In this document: positions 36,182 to 64,000 of the stretch, in pieces
Layout: every line of letters starts with the position of its first letter
Position numbering within the stretch: the stretch's first letter is position 1
NCBI GenBank assembly: GCA_905250125.1
Contig: CAJNOL010000032.1
Location: 124,001-188,000, forward strand
Direction: 5' to 3'
From: Rotaria sordida
Lineage: Eukaryota > Rotifera > Eurotatoria > Philodinida > Philodinidae
Length of the DNA stretch: 64,000 nucleotides
The notes under the pieces: generated by a model
What the model was told of the DNA's origin: nothing
Database searches by the model: none
Seen by the model: the letters and a program-made list of their open reading frames with translations, nothing else
Made by a program: the position numbers and the translations under genes

Positions 36182-37392
36182 TTGTTATTGAATAAATTAT
36201 ATTTTATATTATTATGTAAATTGTTATTATTCGAAAAGTAGTCGCCAATCGTCTACTCTACTATTTTCTTCTTTATATACTTGTATTCTCAATGCCAGAC
36301 ACTATGAAAGAAAAAAAAGTAGAGAAAAAAGAGAAATTATCAGTTCTATATCTTGGTTAGTTATTCACAATTCTCATTTTTAGGATTGCCTCCAAGTCCA
36401 AAGAAGAAAAAAAAAAAGAAAAAGAAGAAAGAAACTTCCGCTTATTCTATGAGCTAGTTTTTGTCATGAAAATGATGAAACAATTAATTGTTTAGTATTA
36501 CAGTGACAGATCTTGCTTTAACATTGTCACATGATGTAGCTTCAATGTTTCTTTTTTGTTTTTTTGATATCAATTATCATAAAAAAAGAAAGACAAAAAC
36601 AATATGAAATTCATCTAATCTATGATTTAAATCTAGTTAAAGAAAATAAAACTATCTAACACCATATACTAATTATTAATTGACTATTAATGATTATTTT
36701 TCTCTTTTTATACCACATATTTGCAAAATTGAATTGTTTTAATTAATAATGTTATAATCGGTTTAGTGACGTTTCATCGATAAATTAAGAATAATTAACT
36801 AATTAATATTTCGTTTTCATTAACATTTTATTCAACAATAATTGAGACAGAAAAATAAATCATTTTATATTAGAGAAGATGATTGTAATAACATAATTCA
36901 ATAGTTCATAAGATTATAGCAACAATAATATTTTATTTTAATTTTTTATCAACTATTTTACTAATTTTATTGAAGCATTCATCTAATGACAAAGAAATTT
37001 TTTTATTCATAAATCAATATAAATTTGAACTGGAAGTGACAATATTTGAATTAAGCCAATGGCATCGTAATATCATCATTGCTCTGTTTATTGCTTTCTT
37101 CAAAGTAAGATTTCTTTAATAAAATTCTGATATTATTCAGAAAAAAGAAGTGTCGATGATGAAACGAGCTAATTAAGAAGATATTGATGAAAGGGGAAGA
37201 TACCGACATAATCGATTACGATTTTTCTTTTTTTTTCTCTAATTGAATCTTTTCAATTTCTTTCTTCATTGAGTTCAATATAATCTCATTTATTAAGATA
37301 ATGGTTTTTTTTTTCTTCATTAATATTATTTATTAAAACAAAAAAAAAAAAAAGAGGAGAAAAATTTATTGACAAATATATAAAGTTTATAT
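36182..37392. other. Intergenic, nothing recognised
   Basis: AT-rich 1.2 kb between the start of the peptide-precursor gene and the stop of DYNC2H1. It should contain the peptide gene promoter and the dynein 3' UTR. No other gene was seen. Confidence 0.4.
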
Positions 37393-63824
<26,432 letters not shown>

Positions 63825-64000
63825 CTAAAAATAAAAACAAAAAACTGTTAGCACAATTTCTACGAGATTAAAATGTGAAACATAAAATAGCTATTATTTA
63901 CATCCTCAACAAAAGAATTGCTAATATATGTCGATGACGAATTATCAGAGTATCCAAATTCTTATCTCGATACTACAACACTTCTTCTAGATCGTGTTTT
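63825..64000. other. Part of a DYNC2H1 intron running off the window
   Basis: The AG acceptor (plus-strand CT at 63825-63826) begins this intron. No splice donor with a matching upstream dynein exon is evident before 64000, so the next exon is outside the window. Confidence 0.6.

Overview
The window looks like nuclear DNA of a small ciliated invertebrate. Genes are split by many GT-AG introns, intergenic DNA is very AT-rich, and coding DNA prefers A/T third positions. Two long genes are clear animal orthologues (eIF3a and the intraflagellar-transport dynein heavy chain DYNC2H1). Many small introns (48-84 bp in the dynein gene) and a genome rich in short non-autonomous DNA elements would suit a bdelloid rotifer, but that is an inference from style; nothing in the window proves the taxon. 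No rRNA gene, convincing tRNA gene, CRISPR array, transposase or retroelement ORF was seen.

Layout. Positions 3-788 hold the 3' end of a plus-strand WD40-like gene. A palindromic element follows (1213-1907). A run of minus-strand genes comes next: an unknown Asp/Ser-rich protein (3914-5137), an F-box/LRR protein (5408-7953), a small unknown helical protein (9506-10003) and eIF3a (10298-18476, 11 exons, 1094 aa). After a gap lies a two-pore-domain potassium-channel-like gene (21135-23047, 566 aa) whose two selectivity filters have both lost their GYG/GFG signatures. 23436-29974 is mostly non-coding, with an inverted-repeat element, a decayed coding fragment and a 33-bp minisatellite. A divergent cyclin (29975-31776, 449 aa) is followed by a single-exon, four-helix claudin-like membrane protein on the plus strand (34030-35253). 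It converges on a two-exon minus-strand gene for a 111-aa secreted precursor (35518-36181) carrying four YRFD tetrapeptides between dibasic sites, a likely neuropeptide gene. From 37393 to the right edge runs DYNC2H1 on the minus strand: 41 exons are resolved, giving the last 3220 residues in one frame from the linker to the C-terminus. The N-terminal tail lies beyond the window.

Introns. DYNC2H1 introns fall into two classes: 27 of 48-84 bp and 13 of about 0.4-3 kb. Several of the long introns, and those of eIF3a, contain foldback or terminal-inverted-repeat elements, two of them flanked by TA dinucleotides as expected for Tc1/mariner-type MITEs. One arm of the element in the eIF3a intron recurs as a fragment in a dynein intron, so the same family has been inserting repeatedly.

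Functionally the genes are a mix: translation initiation (eIF3a), ciliary retrograde transport (DYNC2H1), cell-cycle-type cyclin, ubiquitin-ligase adaptor (F-box), membrane channel and junction-like proteins, and a peptide signal. Nothing suggests operons. Exon boundaries were placed by eye from splice dinucleotides, reading frame and family similarity recalled from knowledge; no database search was run.
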